A stretch of DNA of 64,000 nt from Gillisella terrae. GTDB taxonomy: Bacteria; Pseudomonadota; Alphaproteobacteria; Rhizobiales; Rhizobiaceae. Below, in pieces: positions 1-6,981 of this stretch. The stretch covers positions 1-64,000 of the forward strand of contig NZ_SSOA01000003.1 in assembly GCF_004801395.1 (NCBI RefSeq). Direction: 5' to 3'. Below the pieces are notes generated by a model. It saw only the letters and a program-made list of their open reading frames with translations, had not been told where the DNA came from and did no database searches. Position 1 is the first letter of the stretch. Each line of letters opens with the position of its first letter. Position numbers and translations under genes: made by a program.

Positions 1-206
1 ACCTGCACTGGGTTCTTGATACCGTCTTTGCCGAAGATGCGGGGCGCTCACGAAAGAACAATGCGCCCCAAAACCTTGCCATCATGCGACGGCTCGCACT
101 CAACATTGCCACCATGCATCCAGAAAGAGTTCCCATGCGACGAAAACTCAAAAAGGCCGCATGGAACGAGAAATACCTACTCGAGCTCATTCACCATATG
201 CGATAG
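1..206 (+). pseudogene. 3' end of an ISAs1-family transposase gene (cut by window edge)
   Basis: Reading from base 3 there is an open frame with no start codon in the window that stops at TAG 204-206. The peptide begins LHWVLDTVFAEDAGRSRK and continues through NAPQNLAIMRRLALNI to a Lys-rich tail. This matches the C-terminal end of ISAs1-family (DDE, formerly H-repeat) transposases, which carry an LHWVLD..F.ED..R.RK..AP.N motif. Only about 67 codons are visible, so I cannot say whether the element is intact. It lies at the outer part of the island and suggests IS insertion there. The family call comes from motif memory, not a search. Confidence 0.72.
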
Positions 207-213
207 GCCTGCC

Positions 214-230
214 CCGTAGGGGGGGGCGGG
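214..230. other. short GC-rich hairpin just after the IS transposase
   Basis: A GCCCC/GGGGC inverted repeat with a GTAG loop follows the transposase stop by 7 bases. It may lie at or near the right end of the insertion sequence. I could not find the partner terminal repeat because the other end lies outside the window. Confidence 0.3.
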
Positions 231-326
231 TTCGGCGCATCTGTACGTTCTTCCGGCGCGGCATACGGTGCCTTCAGCGCCAGCCAATGTTACGCCACAT
301 AGGACATAAGGCGGGGTACGGGCATT

Positions 327-434
327 GTCCGTAGGGGTATACCCTAACGTACATCTGGAATGAAGCACGAAAGAGTGTCCGTAAGGGTTGACTTGGATCA
401 TCGTACATGCATTTTAACGGACATAACCCTAACG
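327..434. promoter_or_regulatory. Four 9-bp half-sites upstream of the serine recombinase (res-like or operator cluster)
   Basis: The half-site CGTTAGGGT or a close variant occurs four times: 330-338 (+, CGTAGGGGT), 341-349 (-, exact), 380-388 (+, CGTAAGGGT) and 426-434 (-, exact). The first two form a near-palindrome around GGGTATACCC (335-344). The last two form a second inverted pair about 37 bases apart. Small serine recombinases commonly have dimer-binding subsites upstream of their own gene that serve as recombination site and autoregulatory operator. Assigning that role here is inference. Confidence 0.5.
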
Positions 435-449
435 GATAAGGATTGGGTC

Positions 450-1085
450 ATGTCAAAGACTGTATTGTACGCCCGTGTATCAACCATAGACCAGACGATT
501 GATCACCAGCGAACGCAAGCCGAGCAAGCAGGTTTCGTCATTGATGAGGTTCTTGCTGACAATGGCGTGTCGGGTATCAGCACCAGACTTGCGGACAGAC
601 CGGAAGGCAAGAGGCTGTACGATAAGCTCCGCCATGGGGATGTGCTAGTAGTCCGGTGGGTCGATAGACTGGGCCGCAACTACGAGGATGTGACAGACGC
701 CATTCGGCATTTCATGCGGCAGGGGGTCATCGTGAAAACGGTCATCAACAGCATGACGTTCGACGGGGCGACGGCGGACCCGATACAGCAGGCTGTAAGG
801 GATGCGCTGATTGCGTTCATGGCCGCGACGGCTCAAGCTCAGGCGGAAGCCACAAAAGCCGCTCAGCGGGCCGGAATAGAGGCAAGCAAGGGTGACGCCG
901 AACGCTACAGGGGCAAAAAGCCGAGTTATGATCGAAAGACGTTCCGGCAGGTTGCGGACATGCTGGCGTTTGGCAACGGCGCATCTGAAATTTCAAAAGC
1001 CACTGGACTGACCAGACAGACAGTTCTCAGAATTAAAGGGGATCAGGCCGGGGCCGAAGCAGCTTTAGTTAAGTGGGGTATGTGA
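450..1085 (+). CDS. Serine recombinase of the resolvase/invertase family
   Basis: A 211-residue protein with the N-terminal catalytic domain of small serine recombinases. YARVST near residue 6 carries the nucleophilic Ser, followed by VSGISTRLADRPEG and the conserved DVLVVRWVDRLGRN block. A short C-terminal helix-turn-helix (about 165-200, EISKATGLTRQTVLRIK) completes the classic resolvase/DNA-invertase layout. The start at 450 has GGATAAGGA upstream. An in-frame ATG at 360 would add 30 residues that overlap the repeated half-sites and do not look like the family. It would resolve cointegrates or invert a segment within the island. No obvious transposase partner is adjacent apart from the IS fragment at the left edge. 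Confidence 0.9.
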   Translation: MSKTVLYARVSTIDQTIDHQRTQAEQAGFVIDEVLADNGVSGISTRLADRPEGKRLYDKLRHGDVLVVRWVDRLGRNYEDVTDAIRHFMRQGVIVKTVINSMTFDGATADPIQQAVRDALIAFMAATAQAQAEATKAAQRAGIEASKGDAERYRGKKPSYDRKTFRQVADMLAFGNGASEISKATGLTRQTVLRIKGDQAGAEAALVKWGM

Positions 1086-1144
1086 TGTCCAAGCTTACAA
1101 TTAAAGCGCTGTTTATAAAAGATTTTATAGGATCTTTCTCTAGC

Positions 1145-1164
1145 CGGACACTAATAGGAAATAG
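1145..1164 (+). repeat. Interspersed direct repeat, copy 1
   Basis: This 20-mer begins CGGACACTAATAGGA and recurs at 1339-1358 as CGGACCCTAATAGGA with a similar tail, about 17 of 20 identical. Both resemble the CGGAC..AACCCTAACGGATAA stretch in front of the serine recombinase. They may be outlying binding sites of the same recombinase. Confidence 0.4.
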
Positions 1165-1338
1165 AAACGCGGTATCAGTTTATCACCAGTTGAAAGCACG
1201 GCTTTAGAGCCTGATACAAGCTGGCTGCGATACCAATCCAGTGCTGGCCGATAGGATGCTGACGCATGATGGATCAGCAAGTATGACAGCCGATAGTCTG
1301 GTTACGGAATAGAACGGTTGACGATGCCGGAAAGGTAA

Positions 1339-1358
1339 CGGACCCTAATAGGATAATA
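1339..1358 (+). repeat. Interspersed direct repeat, copy 2
   Basis: Second copy of the motif at 1145-1164, with CCTAATAGGATAAT at its core. It lies 194 bases downstream of the first, in the same orientation, between no recognisable genes. Confidence 0.4.
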
Positions 1359-1531
1359 AGCCGGATGCCGAATGGGTTGCTGACCATTGTAGTCATGGCA
1401 GGTTCGGCTTTGACCAGATGGCTCTTTAAGACCAAATCCCCAATCCTCACTGTACAGTGTATCAGTTTTACCAAGTTAGATATGCAGATTTATATACCGA
1501 TAATAATAAAATTAGGTAAAGCACTCCATTG

Positions 1532-1592
1532 CATATACATATACATATACATATACATATAGATATACATATAGATATAGATATAGATATAG
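1532..1592 (+). repeat. Hexamer tandem repeat (CATATA/GATATA)
   Basis: About ten 6-base units run head to tail. Roughly the first five are CATATA; the rest are mainly GATATA with one CATATA among them. The change of unit suggests two expansion steps or point mutation followed by slippage. It is not inside a gene and no promoter or ORF clearly depends on it. Confidence 0.85.
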
Positions 1593-2226
1593 GTTTAATA
1601 TCAATGAATATGTTATATGGATGAAGGTATCGATGAATGCTGCAGTATCTAGCTATGGAGCCATCAGTACAGTTCAGGGGAATGGCATTTTAGCGGATTT
1701 CGGCACTAGCAAAACGGCACCAGCACGCCACCCCGATCCGGCTATCAGTCCTAAGTGTACAGTGGTCGTGTCCAGTTTTAAGAATAAGTGATAAATACAA
1801 AATATAAATACAGAATGGAGTATATATTGTCGGTGCCGATTACGTTGTAACTCACGGTTATCATAATAATGTACAGGTGATATATATGAGATTCGTTCTA
1901 TGTGGGTACGATACGGATTGGAAATACGAAAACCTTGTGGTTTGAACTCAATGCATCCAAATATTTTTGAGCTTATATGTCGCGCTGTGCGTTTCATTCC
2001 TTGAGGGGCTTCTTTCGACTGCAGGAGCTCGCTCAGAGCGAAAGCAGGGCTTGCAATTGGCAATGAGGCGTCGAGACGAAAAACGCTCGTCAGCGGGCAA
2101 ATTTGGGAATTTCAATGTTGACTAAAATAATGTCAGCTCTCTGATATGCTTTACTGTTCTCGTGTAGCTGTCTCGTAACGCCACTCTTTCCTGAGCAACT
2201 ATTCCCCCGGCTGTACGGAAAACCTG

Positions 2227-2676
2227 TTAGCACCACGGCTGTCTTTTGCCGCCCCATGTCCGGGCTAAGCCTTCCGACACAAGCATGTCGCCAATGGATC
2301 GGCCATCCCGTACCAGCACCCGAAGCTTGCGCCCGTACTTGTCTTCATCTCGTCCCCGCCATGCCTGCATCTGGAAGGGGCCAGCATTGACTAGTTCCTT
2401 GAGCCGAACGGTTGCGTGATCTCCCAGCGCCTTCTCGGCTGCGCAATGGGGTGCGCCGACTTCCGATGTATCGATGTCGGCAATGCGGATTTTGATACCG
2501 TTGCTCCAAAGCGTATCTCCGTCCACGATGCAGTTGAGCCGTGACCCGGTCTTGCACAGATCAAAAGCTATCTCGCTCATGTCGGCACCTTGTGGAAGCT
2601 TTGTAACCTGCGAGGCGCTTGCTTCCATACATAAGCACGCCACGATCAGCATGCCGAATGTGCTGCAATTCTTCAC
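2227..2676 (-). CDS. Secreted thermonuclease-like (SNase-domain) protein
   Basis: A 149-residue protein with an N-terminal signal peptide (hydrophobic core about 7-20, cleavage near ASAS) and one staphylococcal-nuclease domain. The landmarks are in order: VDGDTL (51-55), then R64, D69 and E72 in IRIADIDTSE, which align with Arg35, Asp40 and Glu43 of the Staphylococcus enzyme, and R116 in DKYGRKLR for Arg87. All catalytic positions are therefore present, and activity on DNA or RNA outside the cytoplasm is likely. The start overlaps the stop of the upstream 265-residue gene by 4 bases, so the two are probably co-translated. Similar secreted SNase proteins are common on rhizobial plasmids and islands. 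Confidence 0.87.
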   Translation of the reverse strand: MKNCSTFGMLIVACLCMEASASQVTKLPQGADMSEIAFDLCKTGSRLNCIVDGDTLWSNGIKIRIADIDTSEVGAPHCAAEKALGDHATVRLKELVNAGPFQMQAWRGRDEDKYGRKLRVLVRDGRSIGDMLVSEGLARTWGGKRQPWC

Positions 2677-3470
2677 GCGCTGTGCTGCTCGGTGACGAGA
2701 TGATGGAAACTGAGTGCAGTCAGGCGAGGATGGATATCCTGTTTAAAGTTGCTATCGATCAAGTTAGGATGTGCTCGTGCAAGCCACCCGGCATGTTCGG
2801 AGGCGTTGGCAGAGAAACGCCTGAGTTCCTGTGCGAAGGCGGCATAATAGCTCTCGTAGTCGGCAAATTTCTCGATTATCTTGTGATCATGGCAGTATTT
2901 CGCTGCCAGCAGTAAGGGGTCGATACCGTCTGTGTGGGCGCGGTGTAACGGTTCGTGTTCCATAAGGTCTGTAACGCGGGGATCGCTGACAGACTTGCCA
3001 GAAATACGATGAACCTCATTTGCGTAGGTCTCGTAGAAGTCGACATACCGCTCGTCCTTGCGCATGTCCTCGTCGGCCTGTGGGTCTTCATCTGTAGTGA
3101 TCGTGCTAATGCGACCGTATGCAACTTCAATCCCCAAAGTCTCTGGCGCTGCAAGTGCCATCTTCTGATACCAGAATGGCATCGTCGTTTGCATTCCCTG
3201 TCGGTAGGCGTAGCCGATCATTGGAAGCTGTTTGCCACGATGTACGGTTGCGTACTCCAGCTTCGCCATATTCATGGCGTTGATCGCAAGGTCTTTGCCA
3301 ACGTCGCTGAGCAATACCTCCGTCATGACATTGGCATCTTCAGGCGGCAAACCCTTCTTGAGCGTTTCCAGATAGACGTAGGCCCGCACGGCCTCCTTGC
3401 CTGTGCGGCTGGTATGGCGAAAGAACCTGTAGCCAGCGAATGCCAGCAACCCAATGATGATGATTTCCAT
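2673..3470 (-). CDS. Unknown membrane-anchored protein, first gene of a nuclease operon
   Basis: A 265-residue protein that I do not recognise. Residues 1-17 (MEIIIIGLLAFAGYRFF) form a single N-terminal membrane helix followed by a basic stretch (RHTSRTGKEAVR). By the positive-inside rule this places the remaining 240 residues in the cytoplasm. The rest is soluble and mixed alpha, rich in Tyr, His and acidic residues, with no Walker, HTH or nuclease motif that I can see. Its stop overlaps the start of the secreted nuclease gene by 4 bases, and it is transcribed divergently from the XRE repressor across a region with a strong dyad. The pairing suggests a shared role, but I infer no function. 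Confidence 0.7.
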   Translation of the reverse strand: MEIIIIGLLAFAGYRFFRHTSRTGKEAVRAYVYLETLKKGLPPEDANVMTEVLLSDVGKDLAINAMNMAKLEYATVHRGKQLPMIGYAYRQGMQTTMPFWYQKMALAAPETLGIEVAYGRISTITTDEDPQADEDMRKDERYVDFYETYANEVHRISGKSVSDPRVTDLMEHEPLHRAHTDGIDPLLLAAKYCHDHKIIEKFADYESYYAAFAQELRRFSANASEHAGWLARAHPNLIDSNFKQDIHPRLTALSFHHLVTEQHSA

Positions 3471-3508
3471 GCGTCTACCTCTGTGTTTCGATCTGGATCG
3501 GAATATCT

Positions 3509-3531
3509 GATTTTTGGATAATCTAAAAATC
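3509..3531. promoter_or_regulatory. Dyad operator between the divergent XRE and membrane-protein genes
   Basis: The arms GATTTTTGGAT and ATCTAAAAATC match at 10 of 11 positions around a one-base centre at 3520. It sits 37 bases ahead of the XRE start and 39 ahead of the divergent gene start. This is where a small repressor would control itself and the neighbouring operon. The assignment to the XRE protein is inferred from position. Confidence 0.6.
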
Positions 3532-3542
3532 GGATTACCGCA

Positions 3543-3564
3543 CGGTTGAAGGGACAGTCAACCG
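3543..3564 (+). promoter_or_regulatory. Small hairpin with the ribosome-binding site in its loop, ahead of the XRE gene
   Basis: Perfect 7-bp arms CGGTTGA and TCAACCG flank an 8-base loop containing AGGGACAG, three bases before the ATG at 3568. If it folds in the mRNA, the purine-rich stretch would be held in the loop, which could tune translation. Confidence 0.35.
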
Positions 3565-3567
3565 CGC

Positions 3568-3810
3568 ATGGCAAAAACACTGCATTCAAAGAGACAGGAG
3601 GTATTGGTAACGGCGATTGCAGAACAGCGCCGCGCTAAAGGCTTGTCTCAAGCGCAGGTCGCAAAGGTTTTAGGACGCCATCAACCCTTCATCGCCAATA
3701 TCGAAAGTGGCGAACGGCGTGTCGATTTGCTGGAATTGCTAACGATCGCCAGCATCATCGGGTTGGATGTTCACGCGCTTGTGGATCGGTTGCAGCAGGT
3801 TCCTGAGTGA
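3568..3810 (+). CDS. Small XRE-family transcriptional regulator
   Basis: An 80-residue protein that is almost entirely one Cro/C1-type helix-turn-helix domain. The pattern is LVTAIAEQRRAKGLSQAQVA, then LGRHQPFIANIESGERRVDL and LLTIASIIGLDVHALV. Such stand-alone domains are common repressors in integrative elements and often control excision or the flanking operon. The gene converges on the integrase, and their 3' ends overlap by 56 bases (3755-3810), so expression of one could interfere with the other. The dyad at 3509-3531 is the likely operator. Confidence 0.87.
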   Translation: MAKTLHSKRQEVLVTAIAEQRRAKGLSQAQVAKVLGRHQPFIANIESGERRVDLLELLTIASIIGLDVHALVDRLQQVPE

Positions 3811-5464
3811 AATCCAGCTTCTGTATCGCGTCATTGAGCAGGTGCAGCGTGTGGCCGCCAAAATAACTCTGGTAGGTCACACCCTGTTGGCTGTGTCCGA
3901 CAAGGGCCTTGATCAGAGGGCCGTCAACTTGAGCATTCACAAGCTTAGTCACAACCGTTTGCCGTAGGCTGTGAAACACGAGTAGCTTTGTTTTGATGCC
4001 AAGAGATGGTAGCAGGGTCTCGTTGAACCAACGGCCAATTGCTCGTCCACGACCATGTTCAACTGATGTGCTAAGATCGTGGAACAGCTTTGATACGCCC
4101 CGCTGACGGAGTGACTGTACATAATCCAAGAAGCCAAGCGCGAGAAGGTCTTTATGTATCGGAACCCTGCGCTTTGCAGACAAGGTCTTCAGCTTTTTTT
4201 CATCACCCTCATCATTCAGGTCAAAAAACCAGATTTCACCTTCTTGTTTGATGTCTGTAAGATCGATTTGCGCGATCTCATTTAGTCTCGCCCCGGTATA
4301 CAAACCTATTAGCGGTCCCCATTTTTGATGAGGCTTACGCGCATGCAAAAAGCCGCCGTCCACTATGGCTTCCAGAATTGTTCGCACTTGCTCCGGTGTG
4401 AACCCTTCGCGGGTTTTTGCCTGTAACCGTTGACGATTCTGTTTTATCGCGACAGCCGCAAACAGATTATGTTTGATATGGCCGTGCTGGTGCGCATAGC
4501 CGAAAAAGTCATTGTAGGTCTGCAAGTATTTATTGATTGAAGGCACTGATAGTCGCGACAGGTTTGTCATAGTTAGTATCTCTGCCAATGGTTTGCCAAT
4601 CGTCGCCTGCTTTTTGTGACGATGCTTGGGTAGGGCAAAGAGGGTTTCCTTAACGGTCGTCACATCCTTGTGGGTCAAGGTGGCAATATCGCGGTTGGTT
4701 CCGAAAAGCTCTGTAAGCAGGCCAAGATATTCCTCCTTACCGCTTACGGTGGTTTCTACCCAGTTCCCGCCCCGCTTTCGCTCCATGATAAACCGCTTGG
4801 CTAGTTCTTGTATTGTTACGCCTGCACTGATTGGCGGCTCCATCGGGGCAGGCGAAAGGTTAGCTCCGAGTGTAGGAGCGGATATGATGCGTTCATCTGA
4901 TGTATTAAGGTCAAAATCATCGTATGAGGCATCGTGATCCAAAGCGGCTTTGAGAAAGCTACGGACGGCCTTTTTAAAATCTCGCTCAAGCCACTGATAC
5001 TGTTGGTCAGCACCTGAAAAAGGCACGTTGTATTGCTTCATAAAGCTTGCAAGTAGCGTCTCGTAGCCGGTTCCAAACGATAGCGGTTTGTCCTCTGCTA
5101 TTTCACGCTCGGTCGTCGCAAGCCGCTGTTGATAGTCCGCTCGCGTCTTTTCGTTCAAGCGGCCTTGGATATCTATTTCGTTTTTAACCGTGTCGAGAAG
5201 TTCGCGGAAGTGCCTCTTCAGGAGGCCGTGCAGTTCGTCGTATCGCATTCCGTAGGCAATCCCGTGGTCATTCAGTTGTTCACCTATCTGGATCAAAGAG
5301 CGGGACAAGCGCAATGCCTTTTGTGGGTCACGCGTCTGTAGCGACAGCTTGATCGTTTCAGCTTTACCGTGCGGATGTAGCAGCTTGGGTAGTGGCCAAC
5401 GGAAGTAGAATAGGCCGTGCCGAGACTTGAGAAGGTACGTGGGAACGAACAAAAAATGCCTCAC
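3755..5464 (-). CDS. Tyrosine-recombinase integrase of the tRNA-Thr genomic island
   Basis: A 569-residue site-specific recombinase. The N-terminal 60 residues (FVPTYLLKSRHGLFYFRWPL) resemble the short domain found in many DUF6538-type integrases of proteobacterial islands. A SAM-like core-binding region follows around 220-360. The catalytic domain shows TGARLNEIAQIDL (first Arg), HSLRQT (His-x-x-Arg), GHSQQG (second His) and the terminal Tyr in YQSYF near 534. It is encoded directly beside the tRNA-Thr gene and points away from it, the standard layout for an integrase that uses the 3' end of the tRNA as attachment site. It should catalyse integration and, with an excisionase not identified here, excision. 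Confidence 0.92.
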   Translation of the reverse strand: MRHFLFVPTYLLKSRHGLFYFRWPLPKLLHPHGKAETIKLSLQTRDPQKALRLSRSLIQIGEQLNDHGIAYGMRYDELHGLLKRHFRELLDTVKNEIDIQGRLNEKTRADYQQRLATTEREIAEDKPLSFGTGYETLLASFMKQYNVPFSGADQQYQWLERDFKKAVRSFLKAALDHDASYDDFDLNTSDERIISAPTLGANLSPAPMEPPISAGVTIQELAKRFIMERKRGGNWVETTVSGKEEYLGLLTELFGTNRDIATLTHKDVTTVKETLFALPKHRHKKQATIGKPLAEILTMTNLSRLSVPSINKYLQTYNDFFGYAHQHGHIKHNLFAAVAIKQNRQRLQAKTREGFTPEQVRTILEAIVDGGFLHARKPHQKWGPLIGLYTGARLNEIAQIDLTDIKQEGEIWFFDLNDEGDEKKLKTLSAKRRVPIHKDLLALGFLDYVQSLRQRGVSKLFHDLSTSVEHGRGRAIGRWFNETLLPSLGIKTKLLVFHSLRQTVVTKLVNAQVDGPLIKALVGHSQQGVTYQSYFGGHTLHLLNDAIQKLDFTQEPAATDPQAREHPTR

Positions 5465-5516
5465 CGGAGTGTCCCACCTGTGGAAACCGGAAGCAAGTCT
5501 TTGATTTAAAAGGAAA

Positions 5517-5592
5517 TGGTGCCGCTTGCAGGACTCGAACCTGCGACCCCATCATTACGAATGATGTGCTCTACCACCTGAGCTAAAGCGGC
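5517..5592 (-). tRNA. tRNA-Thr (anticodon CGT), attachment site of the island
   Basis: Read on the minus strand, the acceptor arms GCCGCTT and AAGCGGC pair perfectly. The D arm is GCTC/GAGC. The anticodon stem CATCA/TGATG carries loop TTCGTAA, giving anticodon CGT for the threonine codon ACG. The T arm is GCAGG TTCGAGT CCTGC. The discriminator base A and an encoded CCA follow (5520 down to 5517). The tRNA is intact, so the island's attachment core must recreate its 3' end. Confidence 0.95.
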
Positions 5593-5677
5593 CCAGGAAA
5601 CCGCGAGAAGCGATTTCCATTCTGAGCGGGTGGATACAGGCAAACTTTGCGGATTTCAAGATGCCTTTTCTGATCTG

Positions 5678-6643
5678 TTACGCTTTTTCGCAAATCCTTG
5701 CTTTTGCCGCATGGTACTCGCTTTCCAGCCTGCCAACCAAGGCCGAGACCGGCTGAACCGACTTGATCGCTCCTATGCCTTGACCGCAGCCCCAGATGTC
5801 CTTCCAGGCTTTCGCGCCGGTGGTGGCCGCTTCAAAATCCATTTTGCCCGGGTCGGCTTCAGGCAGATGGTCGGGGTCAAGGCCAGAAGCCTTGATGGAG
5901 GATTTCAGGTAATTGCCATGCACGCCGGTAAAATAGTTGGAATAGACAATATCGTCGGCGCTGCCTTCAACCAAAGCCTGCTTGTAGGCTTCGGAAGCAC
6001 GGGCTTCCTCGGTGGCAATGAAGGGCGAGCCGATATAGGCCATGTCAGCCCCCGCGGCTTGCGCTGCCAAAATTGCACCGCCATTGGCTATGGAGCCTGC
6101 CAACAGCAGGGGGCCATCAAACCATTCACGGATTTCCTGCAAAAGTGCAAAAGGCGAGAGCCTGCCAGCATGGCCGCCCGCGCCAGCGGCAACCGCAATC
6201 AGGCCATCCGCTCCTTTGCGGATCGCTGAGTTTGCGTGGCGATTGTTGATGACATCATGCAGCACAATGCCGCCATAGGAATGAATGGCAGCATTGACCT
6301 CTGGCACGGCCCCCAGCGACGAAATCACGATCGGCACCTTGTATTTCACGCACAGGCCAAGATCATGCTCCAAACGTTTGTTGGAGGTATGCACGATCTG
6401 ATTGACGGCAAAGGGTGCTGCGGGCTTCTCAGGGTTTGCGGCATTGTAGGCGGCGAGATTTTCGGTGATCTCGGCCAGCCATTCATCCAATTGGGCTTCG
6501 GGGCGTGCGTTGAGTGCCGGAAACGAGCCAACCACACCGGCCTTGCACTGGGCCAGTGTCAGGGCAGGGTGGGAAATAATGAAGAGGGGAGATGCCACAA
6601 CCGGCAAGGCAAGATGACGAGAGAGAATTGCTGGAAGGGCCAT
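5678..6643 (-). CDS. Nitronate monooxygenase / NPD-family flavoprotein
   Basis: A 321-residue TIM-barrel flavoprotein of the 2-nitropropane dioxygenase family. It shows PVVASPLFIISHPALTLA near the start, the FMN-binding GGHAGR segment (AGAGGHAGRLS), and later LLLAGSIANGG and ADMAYIGSPFIATEEA. Family members oxidise alkyl nitronates using FMN and oxygen. Many rhizobial paralogues have unproven substrates. I chose the ATG at 6643 because GAGGTG lies five bases upstream; the longer frame would need TTG. A 22-bp dyad (6660-6681) sits immediately upstream, and a similar one precedes the acyl-CoA ligase gene. Confidence 0.88.
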   Translation of the reverse strand: MALPAILSRHLALPVVASPLFIISHPALTLAQCKAGVVGSFPALNARPEAQLDEWLAEITENLAAYNAANPEKPAAPFAVNQIVHTSNKRLEHDLGLCVKYKVPIVISSLGAVPEVNAAIHSYGGIVLHDVINNRHANSAIRKGADGLIAVAAGAGGHAGRLSPFALLQEIREWFDGPLLLAGSIANGGAILAAQAAGADMAYIGSPFIATEEARASEAYKQALVEGSADDIVYSNYFTGVHGNYLKSSIKASGLDPDHLPEADPGKMDFEAATTGAKAWKDIWGCGQGIGAIKSVQPVSALVGRLESEYHAAKARICEKA

Positions 6644-6981
6644 TGCACACCTCAAATATTTGACGTTTCCGTAAACGTCAAAACGATAGCAGAGCCATTG
6701 GCGATTGAAAAGAGCGTTCTCTTCTCAAATATGTCGGGTTTGTTCCAACTATTGTGGCAGTTCCGGTTCGCCGCCGGGGGATGATGACATGCATCATGTT
6801 GATTGCTGCTTGTGAGCAGATATGACCTATGATGTCGGGTCCTTGTCGTCCCATATATAGTGAAAGGCGTGATAAAGGTGCGCAGGCGGGCTTGCGGTTT
6901 GTCTGGGCAGCCGTTACCGATTCGCAGCAAGAGAGTGTGCGCTGGCATGGTTCCGGCACGGTGTATGAGGAAAGATCAGGC
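6644..6981. other. Divergent promoter region between two genes
   Basis: About 340 bases separate the flavoprotein gene (minus) from the unknown membrane protein (plus). The only clear element is the 22-bp dyad at 6660-6681. The plus-strand frame is open from an ATG at 6829, but the first 51 residues look unlike a protein start, so I treat this stretch as leader. Confidence 0.5.
6660..6681. promoter_or_regulatory. 22-bp palindromic operator, TTGACGTTT..AAACGTCAA type
   Basis: The arms TTGACGTTTCC and GTAAACGTCAA give a dyad with a single mismatched pair (20 of 22 bases symmetric), 17 bases before the flavoprotein start. A shorter member of the same motif family lies at 23816-23831 ahead of the acyl-CoA ligase. 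The motif resembles operators of regulators of branched-chain amino-acid and fatty-acid breakdown in proteobacteria (LiuR type, from memory). The regulator is not in this window. Confidence 0.6.

Larger units (their letters stand above)
1086..2226. other. 1.1 kb gene-poor island segment
   Basis: No reading frame here looks like a real gene. The longest, about 129 codons on the minus strand (1674-2063), has no recognisable motif and unnatural composition. The segment holds two near-identical 20-mers (1145-1164 and 1339-1358), a perfect CACTGTACAGTG palindrome at 1448-1459, and the hexamer tandem repeat at 1532-1592. It is richer in A+T than the core chromosome to the right. It may be decayed mobile-element DNA, which I cannot prove. 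Confidence 0.6.

Noticed and set aside
1440..1770. Repeated TGTACAGTG and CCAGTTTTAAG-like strings recalling the multi-repeat ends of IS21-family elements
   Set aside because: Only an impression; no transposase or paired terminal repeat could be shown, so I do not call an element.
1674..2063. A 129-codon minus-strand frame in the gene-poor segment
   Set aside because: No ribosome-binding site, no recognisable motif, unusual composition, and it runs across a stretch with scattered short repeats. Treated as chance.
6829..6981. N-terminal extension of the unknown membrane protein from ATG 6829
   Set aside because: The 51 added residues have no family look and the GTG at 6982 has a better ribosome-binding site.
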